From Marinomonas shanghaiensis (lineage in GTDB: Bacteria > Pseudomonadota > Gammaproteobacteria > Pseudomonadales > Marinomonadaceae): 64,000 nt of DNA. Positions 46,117 through 56,154 of the stretch are shown here, in pieces. The stretch covers positions 167,454 to 231,453 of the forward strand of contig NZ_QGOK01000007.1 of assembly GCF_003259175.1 (NCBI RefSeq). The letters run 5' to 3'. Under the pieces are notes generated by a model that was not told where the DNA came from, ran no database searches, and was given only the letters and a program-made list of their open reading frames with translations. The stretch's first letter is position 1, and each line of letters begins with the position of its first letter. A program made the translations under genes and the position numbers.

Positions 46117-46352
46117 ATCGACGCTTTTAGTGGGTCAAATGATGGACTAGAGTTGTTTAAATATCAACCCGATCTGCAGATTTTAATGAGGCAAAGGTCG
46201 TTTTTTTTGTTACGATGGTGCCGATTTATGTGTATTTTCATTTTCTCTGCCCAATGTTTGGGCGTAATGATGGGGTCAGCATTGCATGGTGGCTCTATCC
46301 CGTAGAGAATGTTTCTTCTATTGTTCGTTAAGCTATCAGGAGTAGAATAACC
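46117..46352. other. Divergent metK-tkt spacer
   Basis: The remainder of the 381-base gap. A short hairpin CTCTA-tcccg-TAGAG lies about 50 bases before tkt, and AGGAG precedes the tkt start. No small gene is convincing. Confidence 0.4.
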
Positions 46353-48353
46353 ATGCCGTCTCGCAAACAACTTGCTAACGCCATACGTGCTTTGAGTATG
46401 GATGCTGTTCAAAAAGCTAACTCAGGCCATCCAGGTGCGCCAATGGGGATGGCAGACATCGCTGAAGTGCTATGGAATGACTTTTTAAAGCACAACCCCA
46501 ATAATTCAAAATGGGTAGATCGTGATCGCTTTGTGTTGTCAAACGGCCATGGCTCTATGCTGATTTACTCTTTACTGCATTTGTCTGGTTACAAGCTGCC
46601 AATCGAAGAGTTAAAACAATTTCGTCAACTTCACTCTAAAACACCAGGTCATCCGGAATACGGCTATACCGATGGCGTAGAAACCACAACAGGTCCGTTG
46701 GGCGCAGGTATCAGTAACGCGGTAGGTATGGCGATTGCTGAGAAAACCCTAGCCGCGCAATTTAACCGCGAAGGCCACCAGATTGTAGATCACAATACCT
46801 ATTGTTTCCTTGGCGATGGTTGTTTGATGGAAGGTATTTCTCATGAAGCCGCTTCATTGGCGGGGACGTTGGGTCTAGGCAAGCTGGTTGCCTTCTGGGA
46901 TGACAATGGCATCTCCATCGACGGTCATGTTGAAGGTTGGTTTACAGACAATACACCACAACGTTTTGAAGCTTACGGTTGGCACGTTATTGCTGACGTA
47001 GATGGCCATGATCCAGAAGCGATTAAAGCAGCGATTGAAGCGGCAAAAGCCGAAACGACGAAACCCAGTTTGATTTGCTGCAAAACCATTATCGGTTTTG
47101 GTTCACCGAATAAATCGGGTAGCCATGATTGCCATGGTGCACCACTAGGTGATGCAGAAATCGCAGCAGCGCGTGAGTTCCTAGGTTGGCCTTATGCACC
47201 TTTTGAAATCCCTGCTGATGTTTACTCTGGCTGGGACGCAAAAGAAGCAGGTTCTGCACGTGAAACGCAATGGAATGCTCAGTTCGAAGCGTATAAAACC
47301 GCTTATCCTGAGCTGGCAGCCGAGTTTGAACGCCGTGTGATTAAAGGCGAATTGCCTGCGGATTTCGACGCGAAAACAAAAGCCTTCATCCAAGAATGCC
47401 AAGACAAAGGCGAAAGCATCGCCAGCCGTAAAGCGTCGCAAAATGCGATTGGTTTCTTTGGCGCTATGTTACCAGAATTGCTAGGTGGTTCTGCCGATCT
47501 TGCCGGCTCAAACCTAACGCTTTGGTCTGGTTCAAAAGGTATTCAAGACGACCCAGCCGGTAATTATGTTTACTACGGGGTGCGTGAATTTGGTATGAGT
47601 GGCATCATGAATGGTGCGTCTTTGCACGGTGGTTTTATTAACTACGGCGCGACCTTCATGATGTTTATGGAGTACGCGCGTAATGCGGTTCGTATGTCAG
47701 CGTTGATGGGTATTCAGAACCTATTTGTTTACACCCATGATTCGATTGGTCAGGGTGAAGATGGTCCGACTCACCAGCCAGTAGAGCAGCTTGCTAACTT
47801 ACGTATGACACCTAACATGTCTGTATGGCGTCCATGTGATGCGGCAGAAACTGCGGTGGCATGGAAAGCGGGCATTGAGCGTCGTGATGGCCCAACGTCA
47901 TTAGTCTTTTCTCGTCAAGGCTTGCCTGCGCAAGCACGTGATGCAGAGCAATTGGCGAACGTCGCAAAAGGCGGTTACGTGTTGCAGGATTGTGCTGGTA
48001 CGCCAGATCTTATCCTAATTGCAACGGGCTCTGAAGTGGGTCTTGCAATGGACTCAGCGAAAGCGTTGACAGCGAAGGGCAGAAAAGTGCGCGTGGTGTC
48101 TATGCCATCAACAAACGTATTTGACTCACAAGATGCGGCGTATAAAGCGTCTGTGTTGCCAAGCAGTGTGACTAAGCGTGTTGCCATCGAAGCGGCACAT
48201 GCGGATTATTGGTACAAGTACGTTGGTTTCGAAGGTGCCATGGTGGGGATGACGACTTTCGGTGAGTCTGCACCTGGCGGCGATTTGTTGAAACACTTCG
48301 GCTTTACAGTAGACAATGTGGTTGCGACGGCTGAGAAAATTCTTGCCGCGTAA
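46353..48353 (+). CDS. tkt: Transketolase
   Basis: Thiamine-diphosphate enzyme of 666 residues moving two-carbon units in the pentose phosphate pathway. Visible are [58 protein letters not shown] (ThDP/metal site GDG..N), the Pyr domain with [11 protein letters not shown], the catalytic-type [18 protein letters not shown], and a C-terminal domain. AGGAG precedes the ATG. It starts the tkt-epd-pgk-fba gene set linking glycolysis, pentose phosphates and erythrose 4-phosphate. Confidence 0.97.
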   Translation: MPSRKQLANAIRALSMDAVQKANSGHPGAPMGMADIAEVLWNDFLKHNPNNSKWVDRDRFVLSNGHGSMLIYSLLHLSGYKLPIEELKQFRQLHSKTPGHPEYGYTDGVETTTGPLGAGISNAVGMAIAEKTLAAQFNREGHQIVDHNTYCFLGDGCLMEGISHEAASLAGTLGLGKLVAFWDDNGISIDGHVEGWFTDNTPQRFEAYGWHVIADVDGHDPEAIKAAIEAAKAETTKPSLICCKTIIGFGSPNKSGSHDCHGAPLGDAEIAAAREFLGWPYAPFEIPADVYSGWDAKEAGSARETQWNAQFEAYKTAYPELAAEFERRVIKGELPADFDAKTKAFIQECQDKGESIASRKASQNAIGFFGAMLPELLGGSADLAGSNLTLWSGSKGIQDDPAGNYVYYGVREFGMSGIMNGASLHGGFINYGATFMMFMEYARNAVRMSALMGIQNLFVYTHDSIGQGEDGPTHQPVEQLANLRMTPNMSVWRPCDAAETAVAWKAGIERRDGPTSLVFSRQGLPAQARDAEQLANVAKGGYVLQDCAGTPDLILIATGSEVGLAMDSAKALTAKGRKVRVVSMPSTNVFDSQDAAYKASVLPSSVTKRVAIEAAHADYWYKYVGFEGAMVGMTTFGESAPGGDLLKHFGFTVDNVVATAEKILAA

Positions 48354-48370
48354 GGGTTTTGTTTGCTAAG

Positions 48371-48400
48371 AAAAGAGGCGTGCGCTTGCGCGCCTCTTTT
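48371..48400 (+). terminator. Terminator after tkt
   Basis: AAAAGAGGCG (48371-48380) and CGCCTCTTTT (48391-48400) pair perfectly, with more GC pairing possible in the loop, and a T-rich tail follows. It separates tkt from epd, so epd-pgk need their own promoter or readthrough. Confidence 0.85.
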
Positions 48401-48465
48401 TCCTTTTATTAGGCGGAGAGTGATGCTTTTTTGGATGACTTTCTTTGCGATGAAGTAGTAGGACT

Positions 48466-49512
48466 ATGTTGCGAGTCGCTATCAATGGTTATGGTCGTAT
48501 CGGGCGTTCGGTATTAAGAGCCTTGTATGAAAACGGCTACCGCGATCACATTCAAGTGGTTGCTATCAATGAATTGTCTGACATTGAGACAATCAGTTAT
48601 CTTACGCGCTATGACACGACTCATGGCCGTTTCCCTCAACCTGTTTCGACTCAAGGTAATGCATTACTTATTGGTGATGATGCCATTTTGTGCTTTTCCT
48701 GTGCGACGCCTGATGAATTGGACTGGTCGTCTCTCGCATTAGACATGGTGCTTGAATGTTCTGGCAGTTTTTCTGGTAGAGATGGGGCGCAAGCTTATCT
48801 CAATGCGGGTGTGCCAAGATTATTGCTTTCTCAACCCGCTGCTGCGGATGTGGATGCGACCATTGTGTATGGTTTTAATAATCATGATATACAGGCAGAG
48901 CATCGTATTGTGTCAGCTGCTTCTTGTACGACAAATTGTTTGATTCCTGTATTGGACATTGTGAAGCAATTTTGTGGCGTTGTGCATGGTATGACTCAGA
49001 CCATTCATTCGGCGATGAATGATCAGCCAGTGATTGATGGCTATCATACAAAAGATTTACGTCTGACCCGTGCTGCATTGAGCTCTATTATTCCCGTCGA
49101 TACTGGTTTAGCAAGAGGTATTACTCGTATGATGCCTGAACTTGACGGAAAGATGGGGTGTAATGCGGTCCGTGTACCGACCTTAAATGTTTCTGTGATT
49201 GATTTGGTTTTGCGTACCGAGCGCGACGTAACGGTTGAACAAATCAATACACAGTTGGAACACGCTGCTCATTTGAAATACGCTGGGCTCATGGGGTTTA
49301 CTAGAGAAGCGCATGCGTCAGTAGATTTTAATCATGATCCACGTTCTGTGATCATAGACGGTACGCAAACTCAAGTCATTGATAAGCGTATGGTGAAGTT
49401 ATTGTGTTGGTTTGATAATGAATGGGGCTACGCTAACCGTATGTTGGATGTGGCTAAGTATTGGGCTGGTGTGATTGAGCAATCAAATTTGGATCGAGAC
49501 ATCAGACGTTAA
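48466..49512 (+). CDS. epd: Erythrose-4-phosphate dehydrogenase (GAPDH family)
   Basis: NAD-dependent dehydrogenase of 348 residues. The Rossmann start is [17 protein letters not shown], the catalytic Cys154 lies in SAASCTTNC, and [12 protein letters not shown] closes the enzyme. It belongs to the GAPDH superfamily; the epd call rests on the gene order before pgk and fba, length and motifs such as [18 protein letters not shown] glycolytic GAPDH activity cannot be fully excluded. E4P oxidation feeds pyridoxal phosphate synthesis. Confidence 0.88.
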   Translation: MLRVAINGYGRIGRSVLRALYENGYRDHIQVVAINELSDIETISYLTRYDTTHGRFPQPVSTQGNALLIGDDAILCFSCATPDELDWSSLALDMVLECSGSFSGRDGAQAYLNAGVPRLLLSQPAAADVDATIVYGFNNHDIQAEHRIVSAASCTTNCLIPVLDIVKQFCGVVHGMTQTIHSAMNDQPVIDGYHTKDLRLTRAALSSIIPVDTGLARGITRMMPELDGKMGCNAVRVPTLNVSVIDLVLRTERDVTVEQINTQLEHAAHLKYAGLMGFTREAHASVDFNHDPRSVIIDGTQTQVIDKRMVKLLCWFDNEWGYANRMLDVAKYWAGVIEQSNLDRDIRR

Positions 49513-49531
49513 AACGACGAGGACATCGTAC

Positions 49532-50695
49532 ATGACCGTAATGAATATGAAAGATTTGGATTTGACGAATAAACGCGTGCTTATTCGTGAAGACTTAAAC
49601 GTGCCCGTAAAAGATGGAAAAGTGACCAGCGACGCGCGAATTCGTGCTGCCTTGCCAACCATTAAGCTGGCGCTAGAGGCCGGTGCGAAAGTCATGGTGA
49701 TGTCTCATCTTGGTCGCCCAACAGAAGGACAATATGAAGAAGAGTTTTCTCTTCAACCTGTTGCTACACACCTTTCTACTTTATTAGGGCAAGATGTGCC
49801 ACTCGTCAAAGATTGGCTGGATGGCGTTGAGGTTGAGTCGGGTCAACTTGTCTTGGTTGAAAACGTGCGTTTTAATCTTGGTGAGAAAAAAGACGATGAA
49901 GCCCTATCGAAAAAAATGGCGGCTTTGTGCGATGTGTTTGTGATGGACGCATTTGGTACGGCTCATCGTGCTCACGCATCAACCCATGGCGTTGCTAAAT
50001 ACGCACCTGTGGCGTGTGCTGGTCCATTATTGGCGGCAGAGTTAGAAGCGTTGGGTAAAGCGCTTGATAATCCCGCTCGTCCTTTGGTGGCTGTTGTGGG
50101 TGGTTCAAAAGTATCGACTAAATTAACGGTATTAGAATCACTGTCTAAAGTATGTGATCAGCTTATTGTGGGCGGCGGTATCTCTAATACGTTTGTTGCC
50201 GCTCGTGGCTACAATGTTGGTAAGTCATTGCATGAAAAAGACTTAATCCCTCAAGCTCAAAAACTGATGGCTGATTTGGATATTCCTGAGTTGACGGATG
50301 TTCGTGTGGGAACAGAGTTTTCAGAAACGGCGGTTGCAACGATTAAGCCGGTCGATCAAGTGGCTGATAATGAAGAAATTATGGACTTAGGTCCGGATTC
50401 TGCCCAAGTGCTCGCTGATATTCTAAAAAATGCCAAAACCATTCTTTGGAATGGTCCATGCGGTGTCTTTGAATTTGATAACTTTTCTAAAGGCACAGAA
50501 GTTATTGCTCAGGCGATTGCTGACAGTGATGCGTTTTCAGTGGCGGGTGGTGGAGATACATTAGCGGCGATTGATAAATACGGTCTTGCAGACAAAATTT
50601 CCTATATTTCAACTGGCGGCGGCGCATTTTTAGAGTTTGTTGAAGGAAAAGTGTTGCCAGCGGTTGCGATGTTAGAGTCACGAGCGCAAAATTAG
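49532..50695 (+). CDS. pgk: Phosphoglycerate kinase
   Basis: Glycolytic kinase of 387 residues from ATG 49532 with GAGGA 8 bases ahead. Motifs: [74 protein letters not shown], and the C-terminal [12 protein letters not shown] and [10 protein letters not shown] loops. The frame extends upstream into epd without a ribosome site. The gene starts 20 bases after the epd stop, so the two are one transcript. Confidence 0.97.
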   Translation: MTVMNMKDLDLTNKRVLIREDLNVPVKDGKVTSDARIRAALPTIKLALEAGAKVMVMSHLGRPTEGQYEEEFSLQPVATHLSTLLGQDVPLVKDWLDGVEVESGQLVLVENVRFNLGEKKDDEALSKKMAALCDVFVMDAFGTAHRAHASTHGVAKYAPVACAGPLLAAELEALGKALDNPARPLVAVVGGSKVSTKLTVLESLSKVCDQLIVGGGISNTFVAARGYNVGKSLHEKDLIPQAQKLMADLDIPELTDVRVGTEFSETAVATIKPVDQVADNEEIMDLGPDSAQVLADILKNAKTILWNGPCGVFEFDNFSKGTEVIAQAIADSDAFSVAGGGDTLAAIDKYGLADKISYISTGGGAFLEFVEGKVLPAVAMLESRAQN

Positions 50696-50988
50696 TATTA
50701 AAGAACGGCAAAGATCGTTCTAAAGCACTACATAAATGATAAAAGGCGAAAAGCCTACTTTACTAACACTGTTTGAAGTTTGATGTGAGTTGCACTGAAA
50801 GCAGTGTTGGTGAAAACAAAACTAGAGAGTGACCTACTCGATGTCAGTCGGGTATGACAATAACGATAAGGCGTAAGCCACATGGTCTGTGCGAACAAGC
50901 CATGATTACAAATACAGAGAGTTAACTAACACCGTAACTCCAAACGTTATAAATACAAAACAAGACAAATTGTCAGAGGAAACCTTTT
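50696..50988 (+). other. 293-base structured leader before fba
   Basis: No gene is visible. Several hairpins can form: AGAACG/CGTTCT just after pgk, AGGC-gaaa-AGCCT, GGC-gtaa-GCC, CATGG/CCATG, and two that compete for the same strand: CAGTG(TT) at 50802-50808 can pair with AACACTG (50765-50771, extendable to 9 pairs with one wobble) or with CACTG (50793-50797). A possible -10 (TATAAA, 50948-50953) lies 35 bases before fba without a clear -35. It may be a regulatory or processed leader. Confidence 0.4.
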
Positions 50989-52056
50989 ATGCCTTTAATC
51001 AGTATGCGCCAATTGCTCGACCATGCAGCAGAACACAGTTATGGTTTGCCTGCTTTCAATGTGAATAACATGGAACAAGTAAAGGCAATCATGGAAGCGG
51101 CTCATGAAGTGAACTCACCGGTTATCATGCAGGCATCGGCTGGTGCTCGTAAATATGCAGGATCTCACTTTTTGCGTCACTTAATTGCGGCCGCGATTGA
51201 AGATTACCCACATATTCCTGTTGTTATGCATCAGGATCATGGTACGTCTCCGGCTATCTGCCAACGCTCCATTCAGTTGGGCTTTTCGTCTGTTATGATG
51301 GACGGCTCTTTGATGGCTGATGGTAAAACACCAGCGACTTATGAGTACAATGTTGATGTTACTCGTCGTACGGTTGAATTCGCACACGCTTGTGGCGTTT
51401 CTGTAGAAGGTGAGTTGGGCGTCTTGGGTTCTCTAGAAACGGGTCAAGCTGGGGAAGAAGATGGTGTGGGCGCTGAAGGCACACTTTCTCATGATCAAAT
51501 GCTAACAGACCCTCAAGAAGCGGTAGACTTTGTTAATGCTACTGGTATTGATGCGTTAGCTGTGGCAATTGGTACTAGCCATGGTGCTTATAAGTTTACT
51601 CGTCCACCTACCGGTGACATTCTAGATATTGAGCGTATTGCGAAAATCGTTGAGTTACTTCCAAACACTCATATCGTATTGCATGGCTCGTCTTCGGTTC
51701 CACAGGATTGGTTATCTATTATCAATGAATTTGGTGGTGACATTCCTGAAACGTACGGTGTGCCGATTGACGAAATCGTTAAAGCGATTCGTTACGGTGT
51801 TCGTAAGGTTAACATCGATACTGACTTGCGTCTGGCGGCAACTGGTGCGATTCGTCGTAGTTTGGCGGAGCACAAAGGCAACTTTGACCCGCGTAAGTAT
51901 TTGACGGAAAGTATCAAAGCGATGAAAGCGGTATGTATTGACCGTTATGAAGCCTTTGGTTCTGCTGGTCAAGCTTCTCGTATCCATACTATGGATTTGG
52001 AAGAGATGGCTGTGCGCTATGAGCGTGGTGAATATTCTGGTGGTCGTGTTTTTTAA
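50989..52056 (+). CDS. fba: Class II fructose-bisphosphate aldolase
   Basis: Zinc-dependent aldolase of 355 residues. Zinc and substrate motifs are visible: [71 protein letters not shown], and the C-terminal tail ending GGRVF. It belongs to the CbbA-type (class IIB) group rather than the E. coli FbaA group. GAGGAA precedes the ATG. It shares a gene neighbourhood with tkt, epd and pgk in glycolysis/gluconeogenesis. Confidence 0.96.
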   Translation: MPLISMRQLLDHAAEHSYGLPAFNVNNMEQVKAIMEAAHEVNSPVIMQASAGARKYAGSHFLRHLIAAAIEDYPHIPVVMHQDHGTSPAICQRSIQLGFSSVMMDGSLMADGKTPATYEYNVDVTRRTVEFAHACGVSVEGELGVLGSLETGQAGEEDGVGAEGTLSHDQMLTDPQEAVDFVNATGIDALAVAIGTSHGAYKFTRPPTGDILDIERIAKIVELLPNTHIVLHGSSSVPQDWLSIINEFGGDIPETYGVPIDEIVKAIRYGVRKVNIDTDLRLAATGAIRRSLAEHKGNFDPRKYLTESIKAMKAVCIDRYEAFGSAGQASRIHTMDLEEMAVRYERGEYSGGRVF

Positions 52057-52151
52057 GTCAGGCTTGCAAATGCTTGATGCGTAATAAAATGGTGAGCAAA
52101 TAGGTCTGGGAAATTATTTTTGATTTTTTTAATAAAAAAGTAAAAAAACTA

Positions 52152-52179
52152 TTGACCGGAAAATTCAATTACCTATAAT
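52152..52179 (+). promoter_or_regulatory. Promoter of tRNA-Leu
   Basis: TTGACC (52152-52157) and a perfect TATAAT (52174-52179), 16 bases apart, precede the tRNA start by 14 bases, followed by a GC-rich CTCGCC stretch like the discriminator of stable-RNA promoters. It is the best sigma-70 promoter seen in the window. Confidence 0.85.
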
Positions 52180-52193
52180 GCTCGCCATTCCTT

Positions 52194-52278
52194 GCGGGAG
52201 TGGTGGAATTGGTAGACACGCTGGATTTAGGTTCCAGTGCTTCACGGCGTGAGAGTTCGAGTCTCTCCTTCCGCACCA
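52194..52278 (+). tRNA. tRNA-Leu (anticodon UAG)
   Basis: The 85-base sequence, including encoded CCA, folds as a class II tRNA: acceptor GCGGGAG/CTTCCGC (one G-U), D-loop with GGTAGA, anticodon arm CTGGA-TTTAGGT-TCCAG with TAG at positions 34-36, a long variable arm, and T arm GAGAG-TTCGAGT-CTCTC. It decodes CUN leucine codons, chiefly CUA. It has its own promoter and a terminator right after. Confidence 0.97.
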
Positions 52279-52287
52279 AATTTAAAA

Positions 52288-52314
52288 AAAGCTGACTTTA
52301 TGTCGGCTTTTTTT
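52288..52314 (+). terminator. Terminator of tRNA-Leu
   Basis: AAAGCTGAC (52288-52296) pairs with GTCGGCTTT (52302-52310) with one T-G pair, followed by TTTTT, ten bases after the CCA end. Confidence 0.85.
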
Positions 52315-52366
52315 ATGTCTAAAATTTATCAAAACGTCTTATTTTTCGGTATTTGGGTCTTTTTAG

Positions 52367-52381
52367 GTACATTTTTTGTAC
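52367..52381 (+). promoter_or_regulatory. Small inverted repeat upstream of LuxP-like gene
   Basis: GTACA-TTTTT-TGTAC is a perfect 5-bp inverted repeat about 90 bases before the LuxP-like start, after the tRNA terminator. It is a candidate operator for the LuxP-LuxQ-mtnN operon; no other promoter element was convincing there. Confidence 0.25.
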
Positions 52382-52468
52382 TTGTTGGCAGTTTCTTGTT
52401 TCCGTCATCACCAAAGTTCGTTAACTTGGTTAGAATTGTTTTTCTATGATGTTTTATCGGATTCAGTA

Positions 52469-53572
52469 ATGCGAAGACTGTGTGCTTTTGTTGTATGGGT
52501 GACTTTGGGCTGTGCGGTGCCGCCAACGCAAGCGGCGAGTATGGCGCTTGATTTAATGGACAGCCGTGATTTTTATCAGTTAATCCCCAGACAGGGCCCT
52601 TTAGCCGAGCAATTTTCAACGATTGTCAGTTCTCCTCCCAGTCCCATTCGGGTTTCTCAAAAAAACGCTGTACGCATTGCCTTGCTGCTATTCGGTGACG
52701 TTGATTCGATAGAAAATAGATCTTTATTGGTCGCCTTTAGAAAACGTATGCGAGAGTTAAACATAGACTATCGCTTAGATACGTATACGGATAAGTCTGA
52801 GTGGGACGGTGATCTGACGTCTTACCTTAAGATAACGGATTCGTCACCAGATTATGTGGTGGTAACAAAATTGGGGTCTGTGCAGCGACGATTTTTGGAG
52901 CGTTTTCTTCGTTCTGGTAAACCCAAAGTGATTTTATATAATTTCGCATCACCGTTAACGCATTGGATAAATCATCCGCCACTGATGTACATAGGTTTTG
53001 ATCAAAAGAAAGCAACCTCGATGTTGGCAAGTTATCTCGATCGCCAATTGCCCGCAGGAGCAAGAATCTCAGCATTGATTTTACCACCTAGCTACCTTGG
53101 TTATGTGCGCTGTGACTTATTTTTGGATGAGATGCAGAAGTATAAACGTCGTGTTGAGCGTATTTTAGAGGTGCCAGATGATAAGCAGGAAGCCTTTGTC
53201 GCGGCAAAGACGCTTTTGAAGGAAGGCAATACCGATTTTATTTTCAGTTGTGCTCAGGGCATTTCTGAAGGCGTGGTGGCCGCCTTGCAAACCTCAGGGG
53301 AGCATTTATTAACACAAACGAATACTTGGGGGGTGACGTTAAGCGGATTGGCTGACTTAGAAAGTCGTCGGGTGAAAGTGAGTGTTTTGTTTATGAAGGA
53401 CGATTTAGCCATTGCGGTTGCTGAGGCGATTAAATTAGATCTTGAAGGAAGAAATATGCCCAACCTTTATGTGGCTAACGCCACGCTGATGCCCGCTGAG
53501 CTAGATTCAGAGAGTTTGCGCTTAATGATGCTACAAGCCCATCATTATTCGGTGGAATTATGGCAGAAGTAA
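52469..53572 (+). CDS. LuxP-like periplasmic binding protein
   Basis: Secreted sugar-binding-fold protein of 367 residues. ATG 52469 gives a signal peptide ending near TQA; the frame extends to 52376 without a site. It follows Vibrio LuxP (the autoinducer-2 receptor) closely: MRELNIDYRLDTYTDKSE, KPKVILYNFASPLTHW, PPLMYIGFDQKKATSMLA, TDFIFSCAQGISEGVVAAL, AIAVAEAIKLDLEGR. By hand alignment to LuxP recalled from memory, the Asn, Arg and Trp at ligand positions (YNF, YVRCD, TWGV) are kept, but the LuxP Ser-Thr-Asp triplet reads Ala-Gln-Gly and a later Arg reads Phe, so the ligand may differ. It overlaps the LuxQ-like gene by 13 bases. Confidence 0.85.
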   Translation: MRRLCAFVVWVTLGCAVPPTQAASMALDLMDSRDFYQLIPRQGPLAEQFSTIVSSPPSPIRVSQKNAVRIALLLFGDVDSIENRSLLVAFRKRMRELNIDYRLDTYTDKSEWDGDLTSYLKITDSSPDYVVVTKLGSVQRRFLERFLRSGKPKVILYNFASPLTHWINHPPLMYIGFDQKKATSMLASYLDRQLPAGARISALILPPSYLGYVRCDLFLDEMQKYKRRVERILEVPDDKQEAFVAAKTLLKEGNTDFIFSCAQGISEGVVAALQTSGEHLLTQTNTWGVTLSGLADLESRRVKVSVLFMKDDLAIAVAEAIKLDLEGRNMPNLYVANATLMPAELDSESLRLMMLQAHHYSVELWQK

Positions 53573-56154
53573 CCTTTAGTTTACGCCGTCGTTTTCGGCA
53601 AAAAGCATTCATACTAATCTGTGTGGTTTTTGTGGCCATTGCTCTTGCGATTTTGTACTTTATCGATCGTTTGCATCAGTCGGCTTTAGAGACAAACCTT
53701 GCGCTAAAGCATCGTATGGTCGAACAAACGTTCAATGATTATTTGGCTCGTGCGGAAGACGAGATGAAATTCATCGGCCAAGATCTTTCGTTAAGCAACT
53801 ATGCTTCAGGGCGAGAGCTGGATTTATTATTTAGCCATCATGAAGTGTTGTTTTTTGGGGGGTTGGATTTTTTCTACATTGAGTGGGTAAATGGTGAAAA
53901 CTCGATGGACCCAAGGGCTCGTTTATTCACAAAGGTCGATTTTGATTCCGTTTTAGAAGCGGGGCTGATGAATAAATGGGCGTCTGTTGTTACCAAAGAT
54001 AATTCTATTCTACTGATCTATAAAAAGCGGTTGGTTTCAGCAGCGCAGGAAAACATTGGTTTTTTATATGGTTTTATTTCGTTAAACGATAATCTCACAT
54101 TGGCGAACGAATTGCTTGAAAGTGCTCAAGTAAGTGCCGTGAGTGTCTATGATAGTGAGCATAACCGGATCTTGCTTGAAGAGCATAAAGTGGGGGTGGA
54201 TTTATCTGGCACAGTACTGCATTCGCGTTTGCCTTTAGTCTCGCCTGTGCAAGCCGATTTGCAATTGGACATCCTGCAAAAGTATACGCTTTCTTCTGCG
54301 ACGCTGAGCCGTGCTCTGCCTTTGATCCTTGCGGTTGGTTGCGTCTTGTTCTGTTGTTATTTGCTTTTGCTGCGTTTGATTCGACAGTTAATTTTTTCTC
54401 CCTTAGAGCGCATTGTTTATCGTCGAGAAGACACTCTGCTGCCTTATGCTGAACTGCAGCCTATACAGTTACAAAGTAATGAATATAAGGCCTTTATCAG
54501 GGCAAAAGAACATAAGTTTACCCTGCTTGCTGAATCAGTACACAGTGCTGTTATTTTCTGTAATGAGGTGGCGGAAGTTGAATTAATCAATGTTGAGGCC
54601 AAAAGCCTTTTCCCCGATGCCGATAAATCTAGGACCTTATTTGATTTCATGCCTATTTCTTGTCATCAACCTATTCAGGAGGCACTAAAGGGCGGTCTTG
54701 GGGTGGTTTTTGATTTGACGATTAATAATTTGAGCCAAATATACCAATGGCGTGCCTATTCCTTCCAGAATGAGAGTGACTATCGTGGCTTGTTGCTGGT
54801 GGGCCGAAATGTCACACAAGAGACGAGTTTGACGTGGCAATTGGCGCAACTGCAACCATTGTCTTCTGTAGTGCAAAGAAAAGTGGATACAGATGCGATT
54901 TTAAATGAGCTAGGGTATCTGTCTACTTTGCCTGGGCCGTTGGAAGCCAGGCATCTTCAGGGTTGGCTTGCTTTATTGATTTCTGTATTAGATGACATTG
55001 ATGGTGTGGAAAGTGATGTGGTTTATTTGCCAATAGGTGAGGTATTTAGTCAAGAGAGTGCGCGTGTGATGGCCGCGATGGGCGTTGAAGCAAACCGAGC
55101 CTTATTAGATTGCTCCATTGAAGCGGGCGCAAAAGTGGTTGCAGTGGACACCTGCTTCAGAAGCCTGATACGAGTCTTGCTCATGATGGTCATGTCAAAT
55201 GATATGGCTGAAAGGCGCCTCACTGTGCGTTTTTACGATTCCGAACTGGAAATGATTGCGATGAATGATATGGCGTTTAGGCCGCTCTTTTATTGGATGA
55301 TTAAGGTGTTACTGGCAACGCTTGGTGGTCAGCAAAAAATCCTGCAAAACAATGCAGTTCAATTGAATTTGTTGGTGGGGGAAGAGGGGCAGAGTGCAGA
55401 GTTTCATTCGCTAGTAGCGGATAAAGTCGTTGCTTGGGTAGCGAATGATTACCCAAACGCAAAAGCCATTAAAGAGGCCTTGATCCGGTTGGGCACACAC
55501 GTTGAAGAATATGTATCAACTGATAGCTTCTTTACTCAGTCCAGTACGATGCAAAGGTTTGATGCTGTATTAATTGGTTGTGATAAAGATATTAATGCAC
55601 AATCCGATATGACTCGTGCTTTGCAGTTAAAATACAACCGCGATGATCTTCCGCTTGTATGGCTTAACAGTACCTTGCCAGTGGAGGTGAATGCTCATGT
55701 TTTTACCTTACAGGGGTGTTCTTTTGATTATAGTTTGCATCAAGTGTTGGTTCGAGCCTGTGCACGAGAGGGCATACTACCTATTCGCTCAAGCGAGAAA
55801 GGGCGTTCTTGGGTTATGATTGGCGGCAGTCGAGTCACAAAAGCGATTTGGTATACTGAGTTAGAAAAACATCGTGTGATTACCCAGTGGTTGGCAGATC
55901 TTTCTCATTATCAGGTTGTCTTGTCGTATCATGCTGAAGCGACCATTGTATTACTGGAGCCTCAGCCTTCAAGGCTTTTACTGGCGATTCAGTCCGCTTT
56001 TCCAAAAGTTCAAATTTTTTCTTTACAGCAATGGCCTGAAATGCCGGATAATGTGTCATTTTTTGATATGCCGTGGCCTTACTCTGTTGACCAGATAAGA
56101 TTATTTACTGAAAAAGTTATGCAACAAAAGACAAATATTGGGAGCAATAAATGA
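53560..56154 (+). CDS. LuxQ-like membrane protein with degenerate hybrid-kinase domains
   Basis: The 864-residue protein has TM1 near 16-37, a periplasmic region of about 210 residues similar in pattern to the LuxQ sensor (FFYIEW, LMNKWASVV, LLIYKKRLV), TM2 near 249-270, a PAS-like domain (320-420), a region in the place of HisKA and HATPase (420-615), a receiver-like domain (621-720) and a last alpha/beta domain (748-855). I find no H-box histidine, no N/G boxes, and the receiver aspartate position reads Gly673 in FDAVLIGCD. It therefore looks like an intact pseudo-hybrid kinase that binds rather than phosphorylates. It is coupled by a 4-base overlap to mtnN. Confidence 0.75.
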   Translation: MAEVTFSLRRRFRQKAFILICVVFVAIALAILYFIDRLHQSALETNLALKHRMVEQTFNDYLARAEDEMKFIGQDLSLSNYASGRELDLLFSHHEVLFFGGLDFFYIEWVNGENSMDPRARLFTKVDFDSVLEAGLMNKWASVVTKDNSILLIYKKRLVSAAQENIGFLYGFISLNDNLTLANELLESAQVSAVSVYDSEHNRILLEEHKVGVDLSGTVLHSRLPLVSPVQADLQLDILQKYTLSSATLSRALPLILAVGCVLFCCYLLLLRLIRQLIFSPLERIVYRREDTLLPYAELQPIQLQSNEYKAFIRAKEHKFTLLAESVHSAVIFCNEVAEVELINVEAKSLFPDADKSRTLFDFMPISCHQPIQEALKGGLGVVFDLTINNLSQIYQWRAYSFQNESDYRGLLLVGRNVTQETSLTWQLAQLQPLSSVVQRKVDTDAILNELGYLSTLPGPLEARHLQGWLALLISVLDDIDGVESDVVYLPIGEVFSQESARVMAAMGVEANRALLDCSIEAGAKVVAVDTCFRSLIRVLLMMVMSNDMAERRLTVRFYDSELEMIAMNDMAFRPLFYWMIKVLLATLGGQQKILQNNAVQLNLLVGEEGQSAEFHSLVADKVVAWVANDYPNAKAIKEALIRLGTHVEEYVSTDSFFTQSSTMQRFDAVLIGCDKDINAQSDMTRALQLKYNRDDLPLVWLNSTLPVEVNAHVFTLQGCSFDYSLHQVLVRACAREGILPIRSSEKGRSWVMIGGSRVTKAIWYTELEKHRVITQWLADLSHYQVVLSYHAEATIVLLEPQPSRLLLAIQSAFPKVQIFSLQQWPEMPDNVSFFDMPWPYSVDQIRLFTEKVMQQKTNIGSNK

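Noticed and set aside
46164..46412. 82-residue minus-strand frame upstream of metK
   Set aside because: It overlaps the tkt start and has no similarity or ribosome site; it is more likely spacer DNA.
48466..49512. Glycolytic GAPDH instead of erythrose-4-phosphate dehydrogenase
   Set aside because: The families are close, but the gene order epd-pgk-fba and sequence details favour epd; kept as an alternative in the entry.
52237..52449. 70-residue open frame on the plus strand
   Set aside because: It begins inside the tRNA-Leu and runs through its terminator; no ribosome site and low-complexity phenylalanine-rich product.
52194..52460. tRNA-Leu as an integration site for a mobile island carrying the LuxPQ-like operon
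   Set aside because: There is no integrase, no second copy of the tRNA 3' end seen in the window, and codon usage of the following genes looks like the neighbours.
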